DNA from: Plesiocystis pacifica SIR-1
GTDB taxonomy: Bacteria; Myxococcota_A; Polyangia; Nannocystales; Nannocystaceae
NCBI RefSeq assembly: GCF_000170895.1
Contig: NZ_ABCS01000016.1
Location: forward strand, 1-64,000
Length of the DNA: 64,000 nucleotides
Reading direction: 5' to 3'
Positions within the stretch are counted from its first letter, which is position 1; each line of letters opens with the position of its first letter. Positions 44,838 to 53,432 of the stretch are shown piece by piece. The notes beneath the pieces are model-generated. The model had not been told where the DNA came from. It made no database searches and worked only from the letters and a program-made list of their open reading frames with translations. The position numbers and the translations under genes are program-made.

Positions 44838-45761
44838 GTGTCCCCAGCCGAGCAGACCCCGCCGGATCACCAGGCCGCGCCCAAGAGCTTGCTGCGACAG
44901 TTCCTCCGCTGGTCGCTCGTCGCAACGGCGGTGCTGATCGTCTCCGCCCTCGGCCTGCTCGCCGCGCGCCCCGAGTTCTTGCTCTTCCACCCCAAGCCCC
45001 ACGTCGCCCAGACCCCCGAGGCCCGGGGCTGGGACTACGAGGCCGTGACCTTGGTGACCAAGGACGGCGAAGCGCTCGGCGCGTGGTACCTGCCGCCGCC
45101 CTCCCCCTCAAAAGCAGCCGAGGGGGTGATCCTCTACGCCCACGGCAACGCCGGCAACATCGGCGACCGCCTCGGCGTGCTCGAGGGGCTGCGCGCCCTC
45201 GACGAGCTCAACCTGGCCATCTTGATCTTCGACTACCGCGGCTTTGGAGACAGCACCGGCCGGGCGACGACGGAGGGCACGCGCCTCGACATCGACGCGG
45301 CGTGGATGCACCTCGTGGCGATCCGCGGCCACGAGCCCGACTCGATCGTGCTGTGGGGGCGCTCCCTCGGCGGCGCGGTGGTGATCGACCAGGCCGCCCG
45401 GGTGAGCGATCAGGGCACCCCGCCGCGGGCGCTGATCGTCGAGTCGACCTTCACCTCGACCCTCGACATCGGCGAGGCCGTCTACCCCTGGCTGCCCGTG
45501 CGGACCCTCGGCCGCAAGCTCGACTACCCCTCCAAGGACCTGATCTCGACGGTCACCGCCCCCGTGCTCGTCGCCCACTCCAAGGACGACACCCTCGTGC
45601 CGGTGAGCCACGGCGAGGCGCTGTTCGAGGCGGCCAAGGGCGGGCAGAGCCCCGAGGCGATCTACGTCGAGCTCAGCGGCGACCACAACGAGGGGCACCT
45701 CAGCGGGCCGCGGCACACCGAACAAGTCGCTGCTTTTTTGCGCGCCACCGCAGCGCGCTAG
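44838..45761 (+). CDS. membrane-anchored alpha/beta hydrolase (ABHD13/BEM46-like)
   Basis: 307 aa. One N-terminal span (SLVATAVLIVSALGLLAA) is followed by the hydrolase domain. Motifs are LLFHPKPH (family N-terminal block), ILYAHGNAGNIGDRL (oxyanion loop), IFDYRGFGDSTG, the nucleophile elbow LWGRSLGGAV (Ser about 175), the Asp in HSKDDTLVP and the His in GDHNEGHL. The same plan occurs in Bem46/ABHD13 and is annotated as serine aminopeptidase-like; substrate unknown. The last 22 bases are partly duplicated ahead of the next gene. Confidence 0.88.
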   Translation: MSPAEQTPPDHQAAPKSLLRQFLRWSLVATAVLIVSALGLLAARPEFLLFHPKPHVAQTPEARGWDYEAVTLVTKDGEALGAWYLPPPSPSKAAEGVILYAHGNAGNIGDRLGVLEGLRALDELNLAILIFDYRGFGDSTGRATTEGTRLDIDAAWMHLVAIRGHEPDSIVLWGRSLGGAVVIDQAARVSDQGTPPRALIVESTFTSTLDIGEAVYPWLPVRTLGRKLDYPSKDLISTVTAPVLVAHSKDDTLVPVSHGEALFEAAKGGQSPEAIYVELSGDHNEGHLSGPRHTEQVAAFLRATAAR

Positions 45762-45817
45762 GTCGAGGCACGTCGAAGCGGCGGCGACCCTCTCGCGCGC
45801 CAGCGCAGCGCGGTAGG
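45741..45817 (+). repeat. 22-bp direct repeat spanning a stop codon and the next promoter
   Basis: 45741-45762 and 45796-45817 match at 20 of 22 positions (CGCGCCA.CGCAGCGCG.TAGG). In the first copy TAG is the stop of the hydrolase gene. In the second, TAGG begins the TAGGCT box of the next gene. Confidence 0.75.
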
Positions 45818-45819
45818 CT
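45814..45819 (+). promoter_or_regulatory. -10 box of the 45827 hydrolase gene
   Basis: TAGGCT ends seven bases before the GTG at 45827. Confidence 0.45.
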
Positions 45820-45826
45820 GCCCTTC

Positions 45827-46726
45827 GTGAGCGCCCCCCTGCCCCAGCCCACGCGCGAGGAGGTCCTGCGCCTCGCCGACGGTCGCACCCTCGGCTTCGC
45901 CGTGTTCGGCGACCCCCCCGACAGCCGAGGCGCCCCGGCGGTCGTCTGGCTCCACGGCACCCCGGGCGGGCGGCGGCAGATCCCCCCGGCCGCGCGGCGC
46001 TTCGCCGAGCGCGAGGGCGTGCGCGTGATCGGCGTCGAGCGCCCGGGCATCGGCGACTCCACGCCGCACCTGCACCTCAACATCCGCGGCTTCGCCCAGG
46101 ACGTGGGCGCGGTCCTCGACCACCTCGAGGTCGAGCACGCCGTGGTCGTGGGTCTGTCCGGCGGCGGCCCCTACACCCTGGCCTGCGCCCACGGCCTCGA
46201 TCGCGTCGAGGCCTGCGGGGTGCTCGGCGGCGTGGCCCCCTCCCGCGGACCCGAGGCCATCGCCGGCGGCGTCACGACCCTCGCCCTGTTCGCGCCCTTG
46301 ATCGAAGCCCTGCACGAGCCCCTCGGCGCCGCCCTGTCCCTGGCCGTGCGCTCGGCCCATCCCCTCGCCTCCCCGGCCTTCGACCTGTTCATGAGCTTCT
46401 CCCGCCCCGGCGACCGCGAGGTGTTCGGCTCCCCGGGCATGAAGGAGATGTTCCTCGACGACATGCTGCGCGCGAGCAGCAAGGGCCTGCGCTCGCTGAT
46501 CTACGACTACCTGCTGTTCTCCCGGGACTGGGGCTTTCGCCTCGTCGACATCGACACGCCCGTCCACTTCTGGCACGGCGACGACGACCCCTTCGTGCCC
46601 CTCGAGCACGGCCGCCACCAGGCCGCCCTCGTGCGCGAGTCGAGCTTCACGATCCAGCCCGGGCACAGCCACCTGGGCGGCCTGGCGATCGCCGACGAAG
46701 TGCTCGACAAACTGCTTCGGGGCTAG
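45827..46726 (+). CDS. alpha/beta hydrolase
   Basis: 299 aa, no signal or membrane span. Motifs: WLHGTPGGRRQ (oxyanion), GVERPGIGDSTP, the nucleophile elbow VGLSGGGPYTLA (Ser about 108), Asp in WHGDDDPFVP and His in PGHSHLGG. Of the same superfamily as its upstream neighbour but not a close copy. The GTG follows TAGGCT by seven bases. Convergent with the LRR gene, 7 bp apart. Substrate unknown. Confidence 0.87.
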   Translation: MSAPLPQPTREEVLRLADGRTLGFAVFGDPPDSRGAPAVVWLHGTPGGRRQIPPAARRFAEREGVRVIGVERPGIGDSTPHLHLNIRGFAQDVGAVLDHLEVEHAVVVGLSGGGPYTLACAHGLDRVEACGVLGGVAPSRGPEAIAGGVTTLALFAPLIEALHEPLGAALSLAVRSAHPLASPAFDLFMSFSRPGDREVFGSPGMKEMFLDDMLRASSKGLRSLIYDYLLFSRDWGFRLVDIDTPVHFWHGDDDPFVPLEHGRHQAALVRESSFTIQPGHSHLGGLAIADEVLDKLLRG

Positions 46727-46733
46727 CAGCCTG

Positions 46734-48473
46734 CTAATCTCGCGCCCGCGTCCCCGCGAGGTTGACCACCTCGAGGCGGGGCAGAGCCGAGAGCACCTCG
46801 ACGCCCTCGCTGGTGACCACGGTGTTGGCGAGGTTGAGGCGCTCGAGGTCGCTGAGCTTGGCCAGGTGCGCCACGCCAACGTCGGTGATCAGCGTGTTGT
46901 CGAGGCGCAGCTCCCGGAGCGCGCCGAGCTTGGCAAGGTGCGCCACGCCCTCGTCGACGACGTCGGTGTGGTCGAGCTCGAGGATCTCGAGGGCGCTCAG
47001 GCCCTGGAGGTGCTCGAGGCCGTGGCGGGTCACCCGGGTGTGGTGCAGCTCGAGCTCGCGCAGCCGGACCATGCCGGCGAGGTGCTCGAGGCCCTCGTCG
47101 GACACCGCGGTGTTGCCGAGATCCAGTCGCTCGAGGTTGACCAGGGGCGCGAGCTCCTGGGCCGCGCGGTCGCCAAAGCCGTCGAGGCCGAGCTCGAGCT
47201 CGCGCAGGCTGACGAGCAGGCCCAGGCCCTCGGCCTTGCCGTCGAGCAAGCTCGCCGGGCCGACGATCAGCCGACGCAGGCGCGGGAGCGCGGCCAGGGC
47301 GGTGAAGCCCTCGGAGTCCAGGTCGCAGCCGCGCAGGGTCAGGTCTTCGAGGGCCGGGTTCTCGGCGAGGTGGACCAGGCCCGCGGAGGTCACCGCCGAG
47401 CGCTCGAGCTCGAGGACCTGCAGCCCCTCGAGGTAGCGGAGCATGAACAGGCCGCGGTCGCCAAAGCGCGGGCAGTCGCAGATCAGCTCGTCGATGGGCA
47501 GGTCGCGGAGGTACTGGGGGCTCGTGTTCGACCAGCCCTGCCCGCTCCACTCGATGCGGTGCAGGTGATCGAGGCCCTTGAGGGGGTGCAGCGAGTAGTT
47601 GGTCAGGGCCGTGTCGATGACCGCGAGGCTCTGCAGGCTCTTGGCCTTGGCCACGCGCAGCATGGTGTTGTGGCCGACCCACGCGCCCTCGAGGCGCAGG
47701 TGGTGCAGATCCCGGAGCAGGGTCACCAGCTCGACGACGGCGCTGTCCTTGTCGAGCTCGCGCAGGGTCACGGTGCTCGGCGAGATCTTGCGCGCGAGGG
47801 GGTTGAGGGCCTCGGCCTCGGCGCGCACGCGGGTCAAGATCAAGGTGTCGAGGCCGTGCAGCTGCGAGAGCCGGGCCACGGTCACGGCGTCGAGCTCGAT
47901 GTCGACGAGCTCGAGCTCGCGCAGCCGGGCGCCAAAGGCAGACAAGCCGGCGTGCACGGCCCCCTGGCAGCCGCTGATGCGCAGCGCGGTGAGCCGCGGC
48001 GTGGCCTCGGCGAGGGCGTGGAGATCGAGGCCCTCACAGCGCGGGTGAGACGGGCGCGCGACCTCGACCCCCGTGCCCTCGGAGTCCTCGCCCGAGCCGC
48101 TGTCCTCGCCCGAGCTGTCCCCCTGGCTCGCCCCCGAGCGCACGTGGATGTCCCGCTCGGACAGGGCCAGGTCCAGGCGCTCGACCTTCGACAGGTCCAC
48201 GCCCTCGAGCTCGCTGGCGTGCTCGATCGTCAGGCTCCGCGGTGTGGTCTCGACCTCACCCTCGGACCGGCCCCCCGCCTCGTCTGCAGCCGCACCATCG
48301 TCGGCCTCAGCCTCGGCCGCGGGGGCACCGTCCGCCTCGCCGACCTCGCCCTCGTCCACCCCGCAGCGACACGCGCTCGCGGCGAGCGTCGAGCTCAGCA
48401 GCAGGCACAGCCCAAGTCGGGAGGCGGCGCGGCGCCTCCCGGGCGCCTTGGGGATGGGGCGAAGCCAGGCCAC
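46734..48473 (-). CDS. leucine-rich repeat lipoprotein (RNI/FBXL-type repeats)
   Basis: 579 aa from GTG 48473. Lipobox TLAASAC (about 35), then an acidic Ala/Asp/Glu linker to about residue 85. About 16 repeats of 23-25 residues follow, with patterns such as LRELELHHTRVTRHGLEHLQ and LRELRLDNTLITDVGVAHLA. The consensus L..L.L..T.V.D.G..HL is the cysteine-containing/GALA-like LRR seen in F-box proteins and bacterial effectors. The repeats probably form a solenoid that binds protein at the cell surface. No enzymatic domain. Confidence 0.87.
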   Translation of the reverse strand: MAWLRPIPKAPGRRRAASRLGLCLLLSSTLAASACRCGVDEGEVGEADGAPAAEAEADDGAAADEAGGRSEGEVETTPRSLTIEHASELEGVDLSKVERLDLALSERDIHVRSGASQGDSSGEDSGSGEDSEGTGVEVARPSHPRCEGLDLHALAEATPRLTALRISGCQGAVHAGLSAFGARLRELELVDIELDAVTVARLSQLHGLDTLILTRVRAEAEALNPLARKISPSTVTLRELDKDSAVVELVTLLRDLHHLRLEGAWVGHNTMLRVAKAKSLQSLAVIDTALTNYSLHPLKGLDHLHRIEWSGQGWSNTSPQYLRDLPIDELICDCPRFGDRGLFMLRYLEGLQVLELERSAVTSAGLVHLAENPALEDLTLRGCDLDSEGFTALAALPRLRRLIVGPASLLDGKAEGLGLLVSLRELELGLDGFGDRAAQELAPLVNLERLDLGNTAVSDEGLEHLAGMVRLRELELHHTRVTRHGLEHLQGLSALEILELDHTDVVDEGVAHLAKLGALRELRLDNTLITDVGVAHLAKLSDLERLNLANTVVTSEGVEVLSALPRLEVVNLAGTRARD

Positions 48474-48485
48474 GGAGGCACGCTT

Positions 48486-49316
48486 TTACTCGTTTCGCGC
48501 GGCGAGATCATCATCTGCCAGTCCAAACACGCGGCAGGCGTTGGTCCAGGTCTGCGCCGCCACCGACTCGAGGCTCTCGCCCCGGACCTCGGCCAGGCGC
48601 GCGGCGACGTCGACGACGAAGGCGGGCTCGTTTGGCGCTGGACGTCGCCCAGGCGGGGTCTGATCCGGCGCGTCGGTCTCGATGAGCATGCGCTCGGCCG
48701 GCACGGACCTCGCCGCCTCGACGACCTTGCGCGCCCCCGGGATGCACAGGTTGCCCGCGAAGGACAGGTAGTGGCCCATCGCGACCAGCTGGCGACCGAC
48801 CTCGGCGCTCCCGGAGAAGGCGTGCAGCACCGAGGGCGGGGTCGGCCGCTCGCGCAGCAGCTCGAGCATCGCCCCGTGAGCGCCGACGCAGTGCAGGGTC
48901 AGGGGCAGACCGAGGGTCCGGGCGATCTCGAGTTGGCCGCGGAAGCAGGCCACCTGGTGCGCCCGGGCCGGAGCGCCCGGCGCCTGTCGAAAGTCGAGTC
49001 CGCACTCCCCCACTGCATGGGCAGCTGGAAGCACCGAACTCAGCTGAAACTGTAATTTCGAAAGGAGATCTCCCAGCGCTTCAGACTTGATTTCACTCAC
49101 GCAATATGGGTGCAAACCTAACGAGAAGACCATCCTGGGTCCTGTCAATTGGACCAATTTGGGCAGTTCTGGCCAGTCCTCCGGTGACACCGCTGGCACT
49201 AAAATCGCGCGTACCCCGGCATCTGTGGCATTTTGGAGCAGGTTAGGCAATTCCTGCACATGCGCTCGCCGCGAACGCTGTATGTGTGCATGTGTGTCAA
49301 AAAAATACACTCTCAC
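48486..49316 (-). CDS. tatD: TatD-family metal-dependent DNase
   Basis: 276 aa from GTG. The metal-binding FDTHAHIQ (about 6-13) is followed by FSLGLHPYCV, the Glu in 'VGECGLDF', LTLHCVGAH, 'LHAFSG' and TDAPDQTP, covering the expected ligands. TatD proteins are 3'-5' exonucleases involved in DNA repair and breakdown. The N-terminal 100 codons (about 49015-49316) use many A/T-ending codons, for instance the two TTT Phe codons at the start, whereas the rest is as GC-rich as the neighbours; see findings. TatD lies 12 bp after the LRR gene's start region on the same strand. Confidence 0.9.
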   Translation of the reverse strand: MRVYFFDTHAHIQRSRRAHVQELPNLLQNATDAGVRAILVPAVSPEDWPELPKLVQLTGPRMVFSLGLHPYCVSEIKSEALGDLLSKLQFQLSSVLPAAHAVGECGLDFRQAPGAPARAHQVACFRGQLEIARTLGLPLTLHCVGAHGAMLELLRERPTPPSVLHAFSGSAEVGRQLVAMGHYLSFAGNLCIPGARKVVEAARSVPAERMLIETDAPDQTPPGRRPAPNEPAFVVDVAARLAEVRGESLESVAAQTWTNACRVFGLADDDLAARNE

Positions 49317-49391
49317 TGAATGTACGCGCGTTTGACGCTACGAAAAAGCCGCTGTAAAAGGTCCCTGTCCTTCAGCCCAGGAAGTTCTGAA

Positions 49392-49727
49392 ATGGCCAAC
49401 AGCAAGATTGAACGCGTTCTCCGCCACGACGGCATCATCGCCGTCCTCGACTGGTTCACTGATCCCGCCCAAGGTGGCGGCGAGCCCGAGTGGGTGGGTG
49501 ATGATCGCTGGAACCCCATCGTGATGGAAGCCGTGAAGCTCCGTCAAATCGCCGGTGAGCCCTCCGTCCGCGTCCTCGTGGGCGACCACGCCGTCCTCGT
49601 CTCCGGTGACGACAAGCACGTCGTCGGCGTCGTCTTCATCAAGGGCCATCCGGTCGTGAAGTCGGTCGTGCGCATGGTGAGGCAGCTTCTGCGTCCCCGC
49701 CAGCCCAAGCCCACGGCGACTGTCTGA
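49392..49727 (+). CDS. small hypothetical protein
   Basis: 111 aa. ATG 49392 is preceded by AGGAAG at good spacing, one of the few clear ribosome sites here. Sequence features: IERVLRHDGIIAVLDWFTDP, GDDRWNPIVMEAVKLRQIAG, then strands VRVLVGDHAVLVSGDDKHVV and a basic end RMVRQLLRPRQPKP. No signal peptide. The codon usage is less GC-biased than its surroundings and close to that of highly expressed genes. A strong terminator follows. No family recognised. Confidence 0.75.
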   Translation: MANSKIERVLRHDGIIAVLDWFTDPAQGGGEPEWVGDDRWNPIVMEAVKLRQIAGEPSVRVLVGDHAVLVSGDDKHVVGVVFIKGHPVVKSVVRMVRQLLRPRQPKPTATV

Positions 49728-49783
49728 ATCCACCTTTTGCCCCAACCTTCGGGCGGTCCTAGGACGGGATCAACCGAACGATC

Positions 49784-49823
49784 AACGCGCGACTCATGCC
49801 CCGAGTCGCGCGTTTCGTTTTTT
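49784..49823 (+). terminator. intrinsic terminator of the 49392 gene
   Basis: A perfect 12-bp stem AACGCGCGACTC/GAGTCGCGCGTT with a seven-base loop (ATGCCCC), followed by TCGTTTTTT. The best rho-independent terminator in the window. Its strength suggests a well-expressed gene. Confidence 0.85.
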
Positions 49824-50141
49824 GAGAGGGTGGGTCGAATCGCATCAGCGGATGGGTCATCCACCATCGACGGCCACCGACTGCGACCTGGCCGAAGGGC
49901 CGGCCACTTGGTCTTTGGCCCGAATTCGAGGCGATCAACCGGAGGATCTTGCGCACCCTCGATGTGTTGAACGCTCGACCCAAAAAAAGCGTTTTTAGTG
50001 GCCATTGGTACGTGAGCATCCGCAGCTTTGGGTTGAACGCGCGCGCTCGTTTAGATGCCCTGAAAAAGGTGCTCCAGACTGCATATTTGGATTTCTTCGA
50101 GCACGGCGAGAGCGGCAGTTCGGCAGATCGGCGAGCTGGCG
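49824..50141. other. AT-richer spacer without a recognised gene
   Basis: About 320 bp between the terminator and the dehydrogenase gene. It includes an A-run/T-run (AAAAAAAGCGTTTTT near 49981-49996) and CATATTTGGATTTC (about 50082). A 76-codon open frame exists but has no ribosome site and no domain-like sequence. Nothing further is supported. Confidence 0.4.
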
Positions 50142-50147
50142 TAGCTT
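50142..50147 (+). promoter_or_regulatory. -10 box of the FAD-linked dehydrogenase gene
   Basis: TAGCTT ends six bases before the ATG at 50154. Confidence 0.45.
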
Positions 50148-50153
50148 CCCGGC

Positions 50154-51641
50154 ATGTCCGCCAAGCGCCGGGCCGATGACCCCGACTTCCTCGCAGCCCT
50201 CCGCACCCTCGGCGACGAGGTCGACGTGCGGGTCATCTCCGAGGGGGACGACCTCCAGCACTACGGGAGCGACCGCTGCAAGGGAGGCTGGCCCGTCGCG
50301 CCGGGGGTCGTGGTGCTGCCCAAGAACATCGAGGCGATCCAGGGCCTGGTCCGGCTGTGCGCCCAGTGGGACGTGGCGATCGTGCCTTCGGGCGGGCGCA
50401 CGGGCCTGACCGGGGCGGCCACGGCCACGGCGGGCGAGCTGGTCCTCTCCCTCGAGCGCCTCGACGCGATCTTCGAGGTCGACCCCGCCAGCCGCATGCT
50501 CCGGTGCCAGGCCGGGGCGACGGTCGAGGCGGTGCAGCTCGCCGCGGCCGAGCACGGGCTGATGTACCCCGTCGACTTCGCGGCCAAGGGCTCGGCCCAC
50601 ATCGCGGGCTCCGTGGCCACCAACGCCGGCGGGGTCAAGGTCATCCGCCACGGGCTGACGCGCGACTGGGTCTCCGGCCTCGAGGTCGTGCTCGCCGACG
50701 GCGAGCGCCTGCGCGTGGGCGGGGAGCTGATCAAGGACAACACGGGCTACGACCTGCGCCAGCTGTTCATCGGCTCCGAGGGGACCCTCGGCGTCCTCGT
50801 CGAGCTGACCTTGAAGCTCAGCCCCCGACCTGCAGGTCAGCTCGTCGCGCTGTGCTCCGTGGCCAGCGACGCCGCCGTGCTCGAGCTCTTCGCCCGCCTG
50901 CGCCGGTCTCCGCTGACCCTCTCGGCCTTCGAGTGCTTCGACCGCGGCTGCGTGGACCAGGTCATCGCCCACCGCGGCGTCGACCAGGCGGGCCCGCTCG
51001 CCGAGCTCGGGCCCATGCAGGTCCTCGTCGAGATCGAGCTCTCGGACCGAGACGTCCACGAGGACGAACAACGGGACGAGGGCGAGGGAGAGACCCACAG
51101 CCCCCGGGAACAGCTGATGGCCGTGCTCGGCGACGCCATGGAGGCCGAGGAGCTCCTCGACGCCGTCCTGGCCGCGAGCGCGGCCCAGGCCCGCGAGCTG
51201 TGGGCCTGGCGAGAGGACATCTCCGAGTCCCTGCACCCGTCTACGCCCCACAAGGCCGACGTGTCCGTACCCGTGCGTGAAGTCGCGCGCTTCGTCGAGC
51301 GGTGGCGCGCTGCGGTGGCCGAGGCCCTGCCCGAGATTCCGGCCTTGTGTTTTGGCCACGTCGGCGACGGCAACCTGCACCTCAACCTGCTGCGCCCGCC
51401 GACCATGGCGCTCGAGGATTTCCTCGGACGCTGCCATGGCTTTGACGGCCAGCTCTACGCCCTCGTCCAGGCCCACGGCGGCAGCATCTCGGCCGAGCAC
51501 GGCATCGGCCTGCTCAAGCGTGACTACCTTGGTCATTCGCGCAGTCCGCGGGAGATCGAGCTGATGCGAGGGATCAAGCGAGTCTTCGATCCACAGGGTA
51601 TCCTCAACCCCGGTAAGCTCTTGCCCCCCGAGTCTGCATGA
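50154..51641 (+). CDS. FAD-linked 2-hydroxyacid dehydrogenase (GlcD/D2HGDH family)
   Basis: 495 aa, VAO/PCMH flavin fold. The FAD-binding part has VPSGGRTGLTGAA (about 80-92), 'GSVATNAGGVKVIRHG' and IKDNTGYDLRQLFIGSEGTLG. The C-terminal cap domain has FGHVGDGNLHLN, with metal-binding His residues, and GGSISAEHGIGLLKRDYL. Likely substrates are D-2-hydroxyglutarate, D-lactate or glycolate; the exact one is not decided by sequence. An acidic insert (DRDVHEDEQRDEGEGE) occurs in the middle. No partner GlcE/GlcF genes are near, which favours the stand-alone D2HGDH type. The stop overlaps the next start (ATGA). Confidence 0.88.
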   Translation: MSAKRRADDPDFLAALRTLGDEVDVRVISEGDDLQHYGSDRCKGGWPVAPGVVVLPKNIEAIQGLVRLCAQWDVAIVPSGGRTGLTGAATATAGELVLSLERLDAIFEVDPASRMLRCQAGATVEAVQLAAAEHGLMYPVDFAAKGSAHIAGSVATNAGGVKVIRHGLTRDWVSGLEVVLADGERLRVGGELIKDNTGYDLRQLFIGSEGTLGVLVELTLKLSPRPAGQLVALCSVASDAAVLELFARLRRSPLTLSAFECFDRGCVDQVIAHRGVDQAGPLAELGPMQVLVEIELSDRDVHEDEQRDEGEGETHSPREQLMAVLGDAMEAEELLDAVLAASAAQARELWAWREDISESLHPSTPHKADVSVPVREVARFVERWRAAVAEALPEIPALCFGHVGDGNLHLNLLRPPTMALEDFLGRCHGFDGQLYALVQAHGGSISAEHGIGLLKRDYLGHSRSPREIELMRGIKRVFDPQGILNPGKLLPPESA

Positions 51642-52849
51642 CCGCCGTCTTCGACGATCTCCAAGCCGCGCTCGAGTCCAAGGAGACCTGCAGCGAACTC
51701 GACTTGGTGCTCGAGTACGGCGACAGCTTCCCCACGGAGCTGGTCGCGCTGACGGAGCTGGAGACCCTGCGCGTGGTCTGCCCCCAGGGCACCGTGCAGC
51801 TCCCGCCGTGGATCGGCCGGATGCGCGGGCTCAAGACCCTGGAGATCGACGGCGAGCTCGAAGAGATCCCCGAGAGCCTCGGCGACCTCGACACCCTGCG
51901 TCGCCTGGTGCTGCGCAGCTCCGGCGCCTTCCCGCCGGTCATCGCCAAGCTGACTCGACTCAGAGACCTCGAGCTCGAGGTGTCGACGGTCGAGACGGCG
52001 CCCACGGCCCTCGCCGAGCTCAACCGCCTCGAGGTCCTGCGCCTGCGAGTCTCCCGGCTCGAGCAGATCCCCATGGGCCTATTGTCCCTGCCCAACCTGC
52101 GCGTGCTGGTGATCGAGGCGGTGAGCAGCAAGCAGCCCCCGGAGGGCCTGCCCGCGGCGCTCCCCGGGCTGCGCCACCTCGAGGAGCTGGCGATCTCCAA
52201 CTGGCGGATGTCGAGCCTGCCCAAGGCCCTGCTCAAGCTGACCGAGCTGCGCAGCCTGACCCTGCGTCGCTGCGGCGTCGACCACCTGCCCAACGGCTGG
52301 GTGAGCCTCGCCCGGCTGCGCAAGCTCGACCTGTCCGAGAACCGCCTCGCTACCCTGCCCCCGGCCATCGACGGCCTCGTCAGCCTGCGCGAGCTCGTCC
52401 TCGGCCAAAACCCGATCTACGAGCTGCCCCCGCAGATCGGCGCCCTGAGCCACCTCGAGCGCCTCGACGTCGACGGCAGCCGGATGCGCAACCTCCCGGC
52501 GGACATCGGGCGGCTGCACTCGCTCAAGATCCTCAGCGTCTCGGACACGCGCAGCCTGGTCGAGCTCCCCGACAGCGGCAACCGCTTGAGCAAATTGACC
52601 AACGTCGACATCTCGAAGAACAACATCCACACCGTCCCGGGGTGGTTGTTCGAGCTGCCTCGCCTGGTCTCCCTGCGCCTCGACGGCAACCCGATCTCGA
52701 GCCTCCCGGAGTCGCTGTACTCCAACGACCACCTGTCGCGGCTGAGCGTCTACGGCATCCCCCTGCGCGACGACGTCAAGCGCTTGATCGATCGCTTCCG
52801 CAAGGCCCGGGCCGAGGTCAACCGGCCCGTCGAGATCTTCGGCGTGTAG
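51638..52849 (+). CDS. leucine-rich repeat protein (Shoc2-like repeats)
   Basis: 403 aa, no signal peptide or span, so cytoplasmic. About 13 repeats of 23 residues cover residues 40-380 with the pattern LxxLxLxxNxLxxLPxxI: LRKLDLSENRLATLPPAIDG, LRELVLGQNPIYELPPQIGA, LTNVDISKNNIHTVPGWLFE, LVSLRLDGNPISSLPESLYS. Of a different LRR class from the lipoprotein at 46734. It is translationally coupled to the dehydrogenase by a 4-nt overlap, an odd pairing. Presumably a protein-interaction scaffold. Confidence 0.88.
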   Translation: MTAVFDDLQAALESKETCSELDLVLEYGDSFPTELVALTELETLRVVCPQGTVQLPPWIGRMRGLKTLEIDGELEEIPESLGDLDTLRRLVLRSSGAFPPVIAKLTRLRDLELEVSTVETAPTALAELNRLEVLRLRVSRLEQIPMGLLSLPNLRVLVIEAVSSKQPPEGLPAALPGLRHLEELAISNWRMSSLPKALLKLTELRSLTLRRCGVDHLPNGWVSLARLRKLDLSENRLATLPPAIDGLVSLRELVLGQNPIYELPPQIGALSHLERLDVDGSRMRNLPADIGRLHSLKILSVSDTRSLVELPDSGNRLSKLTNVDISKNNIHTVPGWLFELPRLVSLRLDGNPISSLPESLYSNDHLSRLSVYGIPLRDDVKRLIDRFRKARAEVNRPVEIFGV

Positions 52850-52877
52850 CAGCCATTGGTCTGCTCGGGCGGTCGGC

Positions 52878-53417
52878 TCAGGCCGCGTCCGTGCTCGCGC
52901 TCTTGGGCAGCCAGTCGAGCCACGGCGGCGGGACCTCGTCGAGGCCGGACATGTTGGGCGGCGTCCAGCGGGGCCGACGGGGCTCGCTCGCCAGGTGCAT
53001 GCCCGCCTCTTCCGGGGTCCGCCCGCCCTTTTTCAGGTTGCAGGGCGAGCACGAGCTGACGATGTTCTCCCAGTTGGTCGGGCCGCCGCGGTGCCGGGGG
53101 ATGACGTGGTCGAGGGTCAGCTCGCGGCGCGGCAGCCGAACGCCGCAGTACTGGCAAGTGTGACGATCCCGGACGTGCACGCCCTGGCGAGAGAAGCGGA
53201 CGATGTACTGTTGCGGACGGTAAGGCCCGAGCAGGCGAACGACGGCCGGCGCCGGGTAGTCGCGGCTCACCGTGCGGACGGGGCGGGCGTGGGCGGCCAC
53301 GAGCTCGACCTTGCCCAGAAAGTTCATGCAGATCGCCCGCTGCCATGGGATCACGCGCAGCGGCTGGTAGCCCTGATCGAGCAACAAGGTGTCTCGGATA
53401 CTCACGATTTCAACCAT
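52878..53417 (-). CDS. HNH endonuclease
   Basis: 179 aa. An N-terminal domain (LLLDQGYQPLRVIPWQRAIC) is followed by the nuclease core: CQYCGVRL, LTLDHVIPRHRGG (the first His of HNH), TNWENIVSSC (Asn) and CNLKKGGRTPEEA. The two CxxC pairs bind structural zinc. This widespread family (often next to housekeeping genes) has no defined substrate; it is not linked to a restriction system or intron here. The start codon is preceded on the minus strand by a spacer with three strong hairpins. Confidence 0.88.
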   Translation of the reverse strand: MVEIVSIRDTLLLDQGYQPLRVIPWQRAICMNFLGKVELVAAHARPVRTVSRDYPAPAVVRLLGPYRPQQYIVRFSRQGVHVRDRHTCQYCGVRLPRRELTLDHVIPRHRGGPTNWENIVSSCSPCNLKKGGRTPEEAGMHLASEPRRPRWTPPNMSGLDEVPPPWLDWLPKSASTDAA

Positions 53418-53432
53418 CCAGGAGCGAGGTCA

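Noticed and set aside
49949..50179. 76-codon open frame ahead of the dehydrogenase
   Set aside because: No ribosome site or domain-like sequence, and it runs over the dehydrogenase start in another frame.
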